Assembly: GCA_026770025.1 (NCBI GenBank)
Contig: JAMXDE010000003.1
Span: 930,001-994,000, forward strand
Length of the DNA: 64,000 nucleotides
Direction: 5' to 3'
Source of the DNA: Craspedostauros australis
Taxonomy: Eukaryota; Bacillariophyta; Bacillariophyceae; Mastogloiales; Achnanthaceae
Shown: positions 21,770-30,554 of the stretch, one piece after another
How the letters are laid out: each line of letters opens with the position of its first letter
How positions within the stretch are numbered: the stretch's first letter is position 1
The notes under the pieces: generated by a model
Databases searched by the model: none
What the model was told of the DNA's origin: nothing
The model's input: only the letters and a program-made list of their open reading frames with translations
Translations under genes and position numbers: made by a program

Positions 21770-22818
21770 GGTGGCGGTTGGCAGTTGGTATAATAGTTGG
21801 CAGTCGGCAAGTAAGAGAGTTGAGTTGGCGCTGGGTGATTGATGGGTTGATGCCGGATGGTTGTCGCTGTGGTGATGCTATCCCTTGTTTGCCAGCAATC
21901 AAATGTGCGTGGCCTTCGCAACCAGAGGGTAGTTCCGTTTCGAGAATGATGAGGACGGCTGAGAGTCTACTCTACTCTGGTCCTTCACTTGTTGTCTGTT
22001 GCAATTACAGCAGTAGCAATGGCGACGACGATGATGATGATGGTGGTGGTGGAGATGAGACAGATGGCGCTGGTGGAGAGAGGCAGGGCTGTTGCCGTTG
22101 CTGTTGTTATCCCCAGACCTCCGTGTGTGGTCGATGAGACAGGAAGCTGGCCGCGGCGAGAGGATCATACTCTCCCCGGGGACTTGTCCTCTGTTCCGTT
22201 TGCTCAGAAAGAGTGATGCGAGTTGATGTGTTCTGCGCAGCCATCAAATCTGAAAAATCTTGATTGTCAAACGTGACGTCAATGACATTTTTGAATGCCA
22301 CATGGTACACTTCACTACTACTTGTTGACTAGAATGATTGAAGTTTCATGTCGCATCGAATCAAATCGACGTCACGCACTTACGTATACTGACGTTTCGC
22401 GGACAGATTCCAAATCCGGAACCATTTGATGCTGAAGATCGGAACACCCAACCGATCTTTCTTTGGATGGGTGGTGGCAGCATGCCATCAACCTTCGATG
22501 ATCATGGGTCATGATGGTGGCTACGATAGTGCGCTGGTCTGTTCTGCCAAGGGGCATCAATCAAACCAAACGGAGAGAGAGAGAGGCAACGTATCAATCA
22601 GTACTGTCATCATCAGCAACGGCCATCATCCTCAGCCACACCACACCAAAGCACTTCGAGTGAAGCCAAGACAAGTCGTCGCTCGCCAACTCTATCTTTC
22701 AAAGTTACCGAACAATCAGATCTGACGGGCTGACAAAGGACGTTGCGACCATACACTCTCTCTCTCTCTCTCTCTCTCTCTGGAGTATCAGTAAGAAGAG
22801 CAAGCAGAGCGAGAAGAA
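21770..22818. promoter_or_regulatory. Shared divergent promoter region of the two bestrophin genes
   Basis: A 1049-base region between two divergent paralogous starts, with no supported gene inside. It holds TGACGTCA at 22274-22281, ACGTCA at 22369-22374 and TGACGT at 22390-22395, all within about 120 bases and 430-630 bases from each start. A CT dinucleotide run lies at 22755-22781, close to the plus-strand start. TGACGT-type elements are the CO2/cAMP-responsive elements of diatom carbonic anhydrase promoters. Use as such here is inference. Confidence 0.5.
22755..22781. repeat. (CT)n microsatellite near the second bestrophin start
   Basis: About 13 CT units ending 37 bases before the ATG at 22819. 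It is probably in the 5' UTR or core promoter, and may act as a pyrimidine-rich initiator-like tract. Confidence 0.9.
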
Positions 22819-24048
22819 ATGAAGCTGCTCACAGCCACACTATCTTTGGCCTTCGTGTCGGCGGCATTCATGCCGAATGCCGCCTCAGGGTTCAGCACGA
22901 AGATCGCTGGCGCAACCAAAGCAGCATCCCTTCCAAGGACGGCGTTGCATGCCGCCACTCCGACCGAGGAGGACCTGCGACGATTCCAAACCTACGGCGA
23001 GGCGAGCCGCAAGTTCCGCCGTTCCTACTTCTCGCATTCCGACTGGCTCAAGGCACGCGCCGATGATCGCTTCCTCTACAACCTCTCCTCCATCACCCGT
23101 TCCGGCATCGTGCGCCAGCTGACCAAGGACGTTCTGGCCATCGCTGTGATCTCCACCTTCATCGTCGTGTGGAACGCCCTGTTCGTGGCAGGATACGACG
23201 ATCTGTTCGGGTATCACCATCCCGCGTTCATGGATCCCACCTTCCCGCTCCTGAAGCTGCCGAAGGAACCATTCCAGTTCACCTCCCCCTCCCTGGGACT
23301 GCTGCTGGTGTTCCGCACCAACACGGCATTCAAGCGCTGGGACGAGGGACGCAAGGCCTGGGGCGCCATCATCAACAGCTGCCGCACCTGCCTGCGACTC
23401 GGCACGACCTGGTCCGAGCAGACCACGGACGGCAGCAAGCTCCAGCTGGAACTGCTGGCCGACGCCGTGTGGTCCTTCCCGCGCTCCGTCCAATTCCACA
23501 TGCTGGGACCGCTGGAGGACGGTGCGCCGTTCGCGCGCGATTTGCAGCAGCTGCGGAACCCCAAATTCGCCAACGAGCTGCTGTCCGTGCGGCACAAGCC
23601 AACGCGCTCCCTGAAGGAGATCACGTCCGTGCTGAACCAGATCAACTTCTCCTCCATCGTCTACCAGGTCGAGGCCGAGAAGGCCGTCACGGTGCTGTGC
23701 GATTCCATCGGCGCGTGCGAGCGCATCTTCACGTCGCCGCCGCCCGTGTTTTACTCGCGGCATACGGCACGATTCCTGGTGCTGTGGATGTTCCTGCTGC
23801 CATTCTGCCTCTACGAGCCATTTGCCAACACGTGGAATCATTGGGGCATGATCCCCACCTCCGTCGTGATCGGGTACTTCCTGCTGGGCGTGGAGGAGCT
23901 GGCGGCGCAGATGGAAGAGCCGTTCTCAATCCTGCCCATGGAGAAGATGACAGGCGGCATCCGATTGTCCGTCGACGAGCATGTCGATTGGAAGAACTAT
24001 GCGGCCGACAGCATGCAGCGGAATTCAGGGTTCTACCAGTTGAATTGA
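22819..24048 (+). CDS. Bestrophin-like anion channel, predicted plastid/thylakoid (paralogue)
   Basis: 409 residues, single exon. The start MKLLTATLSLAFVSAAFM is a clean signal peptide, followed by AASGF, an ASAFAP-like plastid cleavage motif. The mature part matches the neighbouring gene at 20462-21769 throughout, with LGLLLVFRTNTAFKRWDEGR, FHMLGPLEDGAPFARDLQQL, CERIFTSPPPVFYSRHTARF and an ending DEHVDWKNYAADSMQRNSGF. The main differences are a shorter loop after the first two helices and in the signal region. The likely role is an anion (chloride or bicarbonate) channel of the plastid, plausibly the thylakoid. Head-to-head paralogues of similar length suggest an inverted duplication with possible co-regulation. 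Confidence 0.92.
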   Translation: MKLLTATLSLAFVSAAFMPNAASGFSTKIAGATKAASLPRTALHAATPTEEDLRRFQTYGEASRKFRRSYFSHSDWLKARADDRFLYNLSSITRSGIVRQLTKDVLAIAVISTFIVVWNALFVAGYDDLFGYHHPAFMDPTFPLLKLPKEPFQFTSPSLGLLLVFRTNTAFKRWDEGRKAWGAIINSCRTCLRLGTTWSEQTTDGSKLQLELLADAVWSFPRSVQFHMLGPLEDGAPFARDLQQLRNPKFANELLSVRHKPTRSLKEITSVLNQINFSSIVYQVEAEKAVTVLCDSIGACERIFTSPPPVFYSRHTARFLVLWMFLLPFCLYEPFANTWNHWGMIPTSVVIGYFLLGVEELAAQMEEPFSILPMEKMTGGIRLSVDEHVDWKNYAADSMQRNSGFYQLN

Positions 24049-24173
24049 AATAGCGATGGAACGTGAATGCGACTGCATGACTTTAGGTGCAGAGGGCCTC
24101 GAAGAAGCAAGCTTATTATAATGGGAACGTATGGTATTAGTACGCCATGATCTCGATTTCACTCCGCTACACT

Positions 24174-24181
24174 TGACGTCA
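24174..24181. promoter_or_regulatory. TGACGTCA element in the bestrophin 3' flank
   Basis: A perfect CRE-like octamer 126 bases past the stop of the second bestrophin gene and just past the end of the convergent unknown gene. Its position downstream of both genes makes a promoter role doubtful. Listed because it is the same palindrome seen at 22274. Confidence 0.2.
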
Positions 24182-24284
24182 CTTTGTGTTTGTCAAAGCC
24201 ATTCCATTCCTTCTCCTCCATAATCTGTAGCACCCCTCCACCTTGCGGCACTCTGTAGCAAACTAAAGTGCAGGTGGCGACACC

Positions 24285-24863
24285 TCACTCCAACCGAAAC
24301 ACCGCCATCGTACCGCGGCAGGTGTCCGCGAACTCCGACTTATCCTGATCCGGCAGAATGGATTCCAACACGCCGCCATTCTTCGTGTACAGCACGCTCT
24401 CGTCTCCGGCTTCCTGCGCCACGAACAGCCTGGCCAATTCTTCCCACCGCGTCGCATCGCATTCGTGCGCCTGCGCCGCAGCCCACTGCGACAGCCCATG
24501 CAAGGTGGAATGGGCCAGGATGGGAGCCGGATGATCCGCGACGGCGGCTTGCAACAATGGCTGACACACGTGGGCCGTGCTGCCCAACGTGCGTTGCACG
24601 ACCTTGGCATCCTTGACGATGTGCGCGTCGTCGGCCGTGCGCGTCGCCGTCAATCGGGCGAGATGCAGCTGCGGCACGCTCTTGACGATGGCCGGCTCCG
24701 TGCCGCGGGGTGCCAGGACGTACTGCGTCGTGCGGTCATCGAGCCGCAGCTTGTGGATCTCGGCCTGGCCCAGCAGCGTGGTGTGGTCCGTGGAACTGGC
24801 AAAGAAGGATCGAGTCCATGCCGAGTACCTGTGGAGGACGGGTCTTGCTCTCATTGATATCAT
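24285..24863 (-). CDS. Hypothetical protein, possible organelle presequence
   Basis: The frame runs to a Met at 24971, but the sequence from the Met at 24863 (MISMRARPVLHRYSAWTRSF) is basic, lacks acidic residues and looks like a mitochondrial presequence, so I prefer that start (about 192 residues). The rest is soluble and regular, with blocks such as LGQAEIHKLRLDDRTTQYVL and DTCRGTMAVFRLE at the end. I do not recognise the family. Codon use is GC-rich and biased like the flanking real genes, which supports coding. An ACGTCA element lies upstream at 24962-24967. It could be a lineage-specific protein. Confidence 0.55.
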   Translation of the reverse strand: MISMRARPVLHRYSAWTRSFFASSTDHTTLLGQAEIHKLRLDDRTTQYVLAPRGTEPAIVKSVPQLHLARLTATRTADDAHIVKDAKVVQRTLGSTAHVCQPLLQAAVADHPAPILAHSTLHGLSQWAAAQAHECDATRWEELARLFVAQEAGDESVLYTKNGGVLESILPDQDKSEFADTCRGTMAVFRLE

Positions 24864-25261
24864 TGTGATGGCAGGTTGGAATAGAGTAAAATATATGTCG
24901 AGTACAAGTTGCGTTGTTGTGGTGGTAGTTGAATTGGCGCCAAAATCAGCCATCGCTGCCGACGTCATCATAGGAAGTCACTGTTGGAGGCAGCCCAAAC
25001 CACACAAAATCTGCACGCAGTACGTAGAATGGAAACAGAGAAGCTCACATCGCAACACATATCACTTTAGTTGTTCTGTCCATGCTCTGATCGCAGTGTC
25101 GCTACTACTCAAGATGACAGTGCATATCTTATAATATAAGAATAGTATAATACGACTTTGCTAATATAGATAATAGATTATTGTGAAATGCTTCCAGCCT
25201 AGAGCCCGAATGCATGGGATTATACGGATTGAGCAAGCGCCGCGGTCGCGCTGCAGTAGTT

Positions 25262-27385
25262 CTACAACATGGTATAGGATTCTTGGCTTGAGTCGTCCGC
25301 CTCTCCCCAACCGTTCTCCTTGAGGAGAGCTTCGGTGGACTGAATGCAGCGAGCCATGGCTTGCTGTCCAAGATTGGTGTGACCAAAGCGCAGGTTATCA
25401 TTGCACAGGATGATTGGATCGGTCAGGCAGTAGGTGCCATCCTCCTTCTTGATGCCCTGCAGGTCTGTCACCATGAGGTACGCTCTGGTTTCCTGGAAGA
25501 CGAATTTGGTGAAACGGAGCAACGTCTCATCCAAGTGTTCCTGTGCCCAGTACCCGGTGTTGTTGCTGAACTTGATGAAGTCTTTCTTGTCGTTCATGGG
25601 AAGGAGCTGCTCCGCGCAGAAACGACGGTTGCCAGCGTTCTCGTTCGTATCATTTTCCTCTTCGATGACAAAGCAGTCGAGGAAACTGATCTTTCCGCAA
25701 CGGAGGGGGCGGTCCAAGGACTCGTTATATTTGTTGGCGAGGAACTGCGCGATAGTGGACTCCTCCATCTGCTTGAAGTACTTCGAGCGGCTGTTCAGAC
25801 CTTCGCCGACATGCTTGAAGCATTTGAGCACGAACTCAGACTCTGAAGACATAAGCGTCTCTTGCGTTCGACTGAGATGGCCATGGTAGGCAAGACGGCA
25901 TTCGCCTTCCGCAAAGGGTTCCTTGGCACGAAGGACGAACGTCTTCCCTTCGCGGGTCTTATCTGTCTCCTTCTGCTTTCTGCCGGTGTTCTTGAAGATC
26001 ACCATTCCCACCCCCAACGGAGCCTTGAGGTCATGCATGTCTTCGATGGGACAGTTGTAGAAGACCTTGGCGGAGACAACGGGCTTCCATTTGTTCGCGC
26101 TCGCAGAGCTATCAGAGCTCGGCGTGATGTTGTACTTCTTCAACATGGGGGAGACGCTGGGAAGCTTGTTGCGAGTCTTGGGCATACCAAATGCTCGACC
26201 GCTGCTGGCGGCGCTGCCCTTGACTGGGCCCGCTTGGACTCCCTTGGCCACGCCGGTGGCAGTCATGGTCTTGTGGATCGACAGCCGTATGCTGGCCGTC
26301 ACGGCCTCCACCACCTTGGTTTCATCGTCGAAATCGACGGCGCGGAGAAAGAGGTGGCATTCCGCGAAGCGATCGAGCATGGTCTTCGTGTGCGGCGTGA
26401 TCTTGCCGAAGTTGACAGTCATGGAGCCGTCGCCATGATTGGACATGAGCGTCTTGAGCTCCGCCTTGATGTCGATATCAGGCGTGCCGTCCGGATAGTC
26501 GTCGGGAAGGTCGTGGAATTCCTTGCCGTGGCAGGGGCAGTCGGAGACGATGAAGACCACGCGGGTGGGCTGATTCCACGAGAGCTTGTTGGCACTGGCG
26601 ATGCCGATGGCCATGTCCTCCGGGATGTCGCCGCCTCCGACCGCAGCGACGCCGTCGATGTATGCTTCAAATTCCGCGACATCGTCCACGAAGTCCAGCG
26701 TCTGCACGCGCTTGTCGGAGTCGTGCAAGTCGCGGTATGCGACCAAGGCGAGGCGCACGCGCAAGTGCTGGTTCGTGGCCTTGACCTTCGTCACGACGCT
26801 GCGGACGCAGTTCTTGACGGCAGCAATGTGCCGGTCCATGGAGTACGTTGCATCGATGATGAATGCCAGATCCACGGCTTCCGCCTTCTCGACGATGTTG
26901 ATCGTGCGCTTGATCGCCTCCGCCTTTTCCGCGCGACGGATCTCCATGAGCGCCTCCCGCTTCGCCTGGAACTTGGCTTTGGCCGCTGCTTCTTCCGCCT
27001 TGCGTTGCTCCAGCTCGGATTTTGTTGCGTCCACTTGTTGCACGAGACCTTGCAGAGCCTCCGTGCCAGCGCTTGTGGCGGAGGTTGCCATCTCCAGGCC
27101 CAGGGTCTGCAATCTGCCTTCGAGCTCCTTGGCTGCCTGCGTTGCCGCAAGCTGCTCTCGCATCAACGCCTTCGCTTCTTCATCCATTTCGAACTCGTTC
27201 TCGTCCGGATCGGCGGCGCCCTGGCCATTGGTGGCTGCTGCATTGGGTAGCATCAACCGGTTCAGCTTGTACACATCACGATTGGGCTCAAACAGGCTGT
27301 CTTCGAGCAAGCTCACCGTGTCATCGTCGGGTTCCTCGACATACGCGCCCAGCAGATCGGGTGTTTTCGGTGGGCCCGTCTTCAT
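25262..27385 (-). CDS. vWA domain / atypical alpha-protein kinase (VWKA-like)
   Basis: 707 residues. Residues about 65-165 form a charged, Ala/Glu/Lys-rich helical region, probably a coiled coil. A von Willebrand A domain covers about 171-370, with the metal-binding MIDAS start D178-A-T-Y-S182, the downstream VGGGDIPEDM and VFIVSDCPCHG. An alpha-kinase domain covers about 440-690, with FAEGECRLAYHG, SEFVLKCFKHV, FIKFSNNTGYW, YLMVTDLQGI, YCLTDPIILC and FGHTNLGQQAMARC. The last blocks are the catalytic and zinc-related end of eEF2K/myosin-heavy-chain-type kinases. Dictyostelium VwkA has the same vWA-kinase order and acts at the contractile vacuole. Here a cytosolic Ser/Thr kinase role is inferred; the target is unknown. 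Confidence 0.88.
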   Translation of the reverse strand: MKTGPPKTPDLLGAYVEEPDDDTVSLLEDSLFEPNRDVYKLNRLMLPNAAATNGQGAADPDENEFEMDEEAKALMREQLAATQAAKELEGRLQTLGLEMATSATSAGTEALQGLVQQVDATKSELEQRKAEEAAAKAKFQAKREALMEIRRAEKAEAIKRTINIVEKAEAVDLAFIIDATYSMDRHIAAVKNCVRSVVTKVKATNQHLRVRLALVAYRDLHDSDKRVQTLDFVDDVAEFEAYIDGVAAVGGGDIPEDMAIGIASANKLSWNQPTRVVFIVSDCPCHGKEFHDLPDDYPDGTPDIDIKAELKTLMSNHGDGSMTVNFGKITPHTKTMLDRFAECHLFLRAVDFDDETKVVEAVTASIRLSIHKTMTATGVAKGVQAGPVKGSAASSGRAFGMPKTRNKLPSVSPMLKKYNITPSSDSSASANKWKPVVSAKVFYNCPIEDMHDLKAPLGVGMVIFKNTGRKQKETDKTREGKTFVLRAKEPFAEGECRLAYHGHLSRTQETLMSSESEFVLKCFKHVGEGLNSRSKYFKQMEESTIAQFLANKYNESLDRPLRCGKISFLDCFVIEEENDTNENAGNRRFCAEQLLPMNDKKDFIKFSNNTGYWAQEHLDETLLRFTKFVFQETRAYLMVTDLQGIKKEDGTYCLTDPIILCNDNLRFGHTNLGQQAMARCIQSTEALLKENGWGEADDSSQESYTML

Positions 27386-29318
27386 GTTGCCAGAATACTG
27401 TCGTATTGGATTGGATTAGATTAGATTATAGAATATAATGTAATATAATATCAGATTAGATGACTCCATACAATATGATGCACTCAAAACGGTGTATCCT
27501 GTGCGTGCGTGCGTGTTCAGAAGCTACTATTGTGTGTCCTTGCCTCTGGGTTTGTCACAAGAACGAGTATCATGGATTGTGTGCATGCGTCTCCGGATTC
27601 TGCCCGATTTCTCGCGGTATCCAACGCGAGAAACAGATCTTCAGGTTTTTGCAGGCCCAGCAAAGGAACAACAAAATCCGTGCCGAACATTCTTTCGCTG
27701 CGTGTTGGTGTCAAGCGACCACTCAAAACAATTGACGCGCTGTGTTGTACACGGAGAAATTTTGATGCGAACACGCACACAACACGCAAGAGTGCGGACA
27801 GAGAGAGAGAGCACATGGTACATGTAGGTGGGATGGGCTGGAGCGTCCACGGCCAACTCTCCAATCGTGTGGTACTGTTCATACTTATCGTACCTGCGTA
27901 TTTCTGCAGGAATAATGTTTGGCAACAGCAGTCTGGATGGAGTATGCCTTTATATTATATTCCATGCATACTCTACCTTCATGATTCTCTATACTTGAAA
28001 TCGTAGAATACGAGAAGTTCGTCGCGTCCTCTTGATCGCACCCCTGACGAAACAGAACGAACTATCTGCACCACTCGAACACCTCCATTCCCGCCCCCAC
28101 TCATTCTTGGAAGCCCATGCGCAATGACGGGACATGTCACCATGCGTGCACCTGTCAACTTTCAAACCAAAAGTCGCATAGCTCACACAACTTCGTGGAG
28201 TATTTCTTGCACAGTTCCAATAGAGGTCATCGAGCCGTCCAACATTCCGATCTTCCGCACCATCATGTTTGTCCCCCTCATCTCCACACACGCATGAGTA
28301 GTCGTATGTCATAGCTCGTCCAAGTGCCCATCCATGCAGCTGGGGACGAGTGTAGACAGTCATCCATCTTTTCCTTCCATCATCTCTTTGCCATGTTCGC
28401 AAACAGTCGCGGTAGTCGAAGATGTCATCTTCTTTTCCGACTGTCAGTCACGAGTGATTCTCGTTTGTGTCTTGGTCGCGATTCCGTGCGTGATTCCCAT
28501 CCTCCCTACATACACTTTATCTAGCATACGAGTACCATACATCTATTCTCTGCCGCTAAGATCGATGCATGCTGTTCGTGATTCAGCCTCCTACTGCCCA
28601 TTGACGTATTCTCCGGAGCGCTCTCTATCCGTGCGACGTCCCTTCCTCGTCTCGCGTGCTGCAAACGTGTTTTGAAGCAGCAGACTGCGCGTACAATACG
28701 ACGTGGACGTCGCACCAAGTCGTCATCTACGCGTGCGCACGTGGTCCATGATGTCTTCCTCTCTGCGAATAGACACAGGTTTCATCTGGAAACCATAGTA
28801 ACAGCCAAGATGTTCATGCGAGCGTCTTGGAATGTGAACAGGCCGAAATCAACACACGCAGACAAAAGGTCAGGGTATGTATTATATGAACCATGCTCGT
28901 GGAGTCGAGCACGATCATGAGTGTGTACTCCACTGGCAAGGTGGATCACTCTGTTGCGACAATGTGCTGGCAAAGCTGGACCTGTTTGCACCAGCACCAC
29001 GCATCCAACACGCCTGCTGACCAATACAAACAGACAGACACAACGCGATGGAATAGACAGATAGACTATGGGTATGTGTGTCTTTCACACACTGACTGAT
29101 CACAAAAAGCCAATCGTGCGAGTAGTTTGGCGCTACCGCAGACGCCAACACAGGACCGATTCTCATTGTCATGATGACAATGGTTCACGCAACTTTCGGC
29201 TCGTGACCAATCTGTAAGCATGGAGCACGTGTGCGAGTGATATTGGGTGCAATCACGAATGTCAACACACCCAAGGCCACACATCGCGAACACCGTCTCT
29301 CCACGAATACTTGTGCAG
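27386..29318. other. Intergenic region between the alpha-kinase gene and the copia element
   Basis: No supported coding sequence. Short chance frames only. Includes AT-rich stretches near 27415-27450 just upstream of the kinase gene. Confidence 0.45.
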
Positions 29319-29323
29319 AGACA
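29319..29323. repeat. Target-site duplication, left copy (AGACA)
   Basis: AGACA directly precedes the 5' LTR and recurs directly after the 3' LTR at 38583-38587, as expected for a 5-bp copia integration footprint. Confidence 0.7.
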
Positions 29324-30077
29324 GTTGAAGTTCATCTAAAGAACGGACTACTTTTCACTCAGTGTGTTCCTTGTCGCACCTTGAAATTATTTTGGCGCGA
29401 AATTTTGGCGCGAAACCTCCCACCAACAAATACGGAACAATCACTCTTTTCCCTCCTTCTCCCACACTCATTCATGAATCACCACTGACTCAAACACTAT
29501 CCGAAGTCAATGAGATCAAGATACCCTGGGAACTATGTGCTCTCCTGAACTATTGCAATGCAACCAACCTGAATTCCGTTGTCAGCTAAACAACCTGACA
29601 ACCTTGCATGACAACAGCCAAGAGATCCTCCCTGCTTCAACACACACAAGGGAATCTTACATCAATTCCTGCGGCCTGACAACCTGTGTTCTCGATCCCA
29701 AACCTCAATCAAGGTGTCAAGGCTTAGTACTCGAACGTAGAACGACTACGATGAGATACTGGAGAAAGAGAGAAAGAGAGGACCCGTCCGCCCTCAGCAC
29801 TGAACCTCTGAAGGTCAGTGCAGAGCCGCACCATTCAGACCGACAATCGTTTCTTCATCCTACATCTCAAACTGATCAACTCACAATGCAGACTATTCAA
29901 ATAACAAATAGCACAACTCAAGATCAGCACTATAACACTTATCTACTTCATTGTCACTAACTACTAATCTCCAGACGGTCGCCACACGTTGACTTCATCA
30001 TCAGATTCCCTGAATCTGGCAGTCAACTAGGCCATCCCTTCCGGATCGTGTCACAACAGCACACGAAAATCCAACTG
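29324..30077 (+). repeat. 5' LTR of the copia element
   Basis: Begins GTTGAAGTTC and ends CCAACTG. A short GTTG...CAAC inverted terminus is visible. If the LTR ends at CAAC (30075), the following TGG begins the primer-binding site. If it ends at CTG (30077), the flanking AGACA repeats match perfectly. Small open frames inside are not genes; identical ones occur in the 3' LTR. Confidence 0.93.
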
Positions 30078-30092
30078 GTAGCTGCGAGTGGT
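30076..30092 (+). promoter_or_regulatory. Candidate primer-binding site
   Basis: TGGTAGCTGCGAG immediately after CAAC at the LTR end. TGG pairs with the CCA end of a tRNA, and TGGTAGC recalls the initiator-Met primer site of other Ty1/copia elements. The exact tRNA is not verified. Confidence 0.5.
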
Positions 30093-30146
30093 TTCGCCAA
30101 CGTTCACCAACTCTTCTGAGCATCTTCCTCTGCCAACCGCTCGCAA

Positions 30147-30416
30147 GGTCTCTTTGAGACCAAGCCCCAAGGCTACGCTCGCAAACCGAGCAAACTGCAA
30201 GGACCCTCAGGTCCAGAGTGGACACCAAGCTCCACAGCTCGCAAACCGAGCAACACCAATCGGACCCTCAGGTCCAAGGTGGACACTAAGCTCCACAGCT
30301 CGAAAACCGAGCATCTCGAGAGGACTATAAAGTCCAAACTGACGATACCCGATTATAACATCGGACCGCAGTAGCCTCTGCTCAAGCAAGCTTAACCGCG
30401 CCTGCAGACCAGGCGC
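30147..30416 (+). promoter_or_regulatory. Array of small hairpins in the copia leader
   Basis: At least eleven short inverted repeats lie in order: GGTCTC/GAGACC (30147-30161), AGCC/GGCT (30163-30174), GCTCG/CGAGC (30177-30191), GGACC/GGTCC (30201-30214), GTGGA/TCCAC (30218-30235). The last three types repeat at 30237-30251, 30262-30275 and 30279-30296, then GCTCG/CGAGC again at 30298-30312. GGAC/GTCC follows at 30322-30335 and a 7-base stem GCGCCTG/CAGGCGC at 30398-30416. The core is a 60-base tandem repeat (starts 30181, 30241, then 30302). Loops vary while stems are kept. This suggests structured RNA in the 5' UTR, perhaps for packaging, dimerisation or translation control. Confidence 0.7.
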
Positions 30417-30554
30417 CTGCCTTCTCTAAAGCCAGCATCGTACTTCAGTGCACAACTTCAAAACGAAGTGAAGTCGAAGCAAGAGCAGTAGAACGCAGAA
30501 CAGATCGATCCCTTCGAAGTCAGAAGACCTCTCAAGGACCCGACACCGCCCATC

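Noticed and set aside
20537-21793. 418-codon frame antisense to the first bestrophin gene, and a similar antisense frame in the second (22885-23841)
   Set aside because: Both mirror strongly biased codon use of the real genes; composition is Arg/Gly/His-rich with no domain.
22274-22281. Strong claim that the CRE-like palindromes prove CO2 regulation
   Set aside because: Such hexamers occur by chance at a rate of dozens per window; only the cluster and gene context make them worth listing.
25862-27250. 462-codon frame antisense to the vWA/alpha-kinase gene
   Set aside because: Shadow of the real gene's codon bias; the kinase reading has clear motifs.
29535-29960. Small frames in both LTRs (75 and 141 codons)
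   Set aside because: Identical in both LTRs because the LTRs are identical; no domain, and within regulatory sequence.
30181-30312. CRISPR-like array in the copia leader
   Set aside because: The spacing is short, the repeats are internally palindromic, there are no unique spacers, and the genome is eukaryotic.
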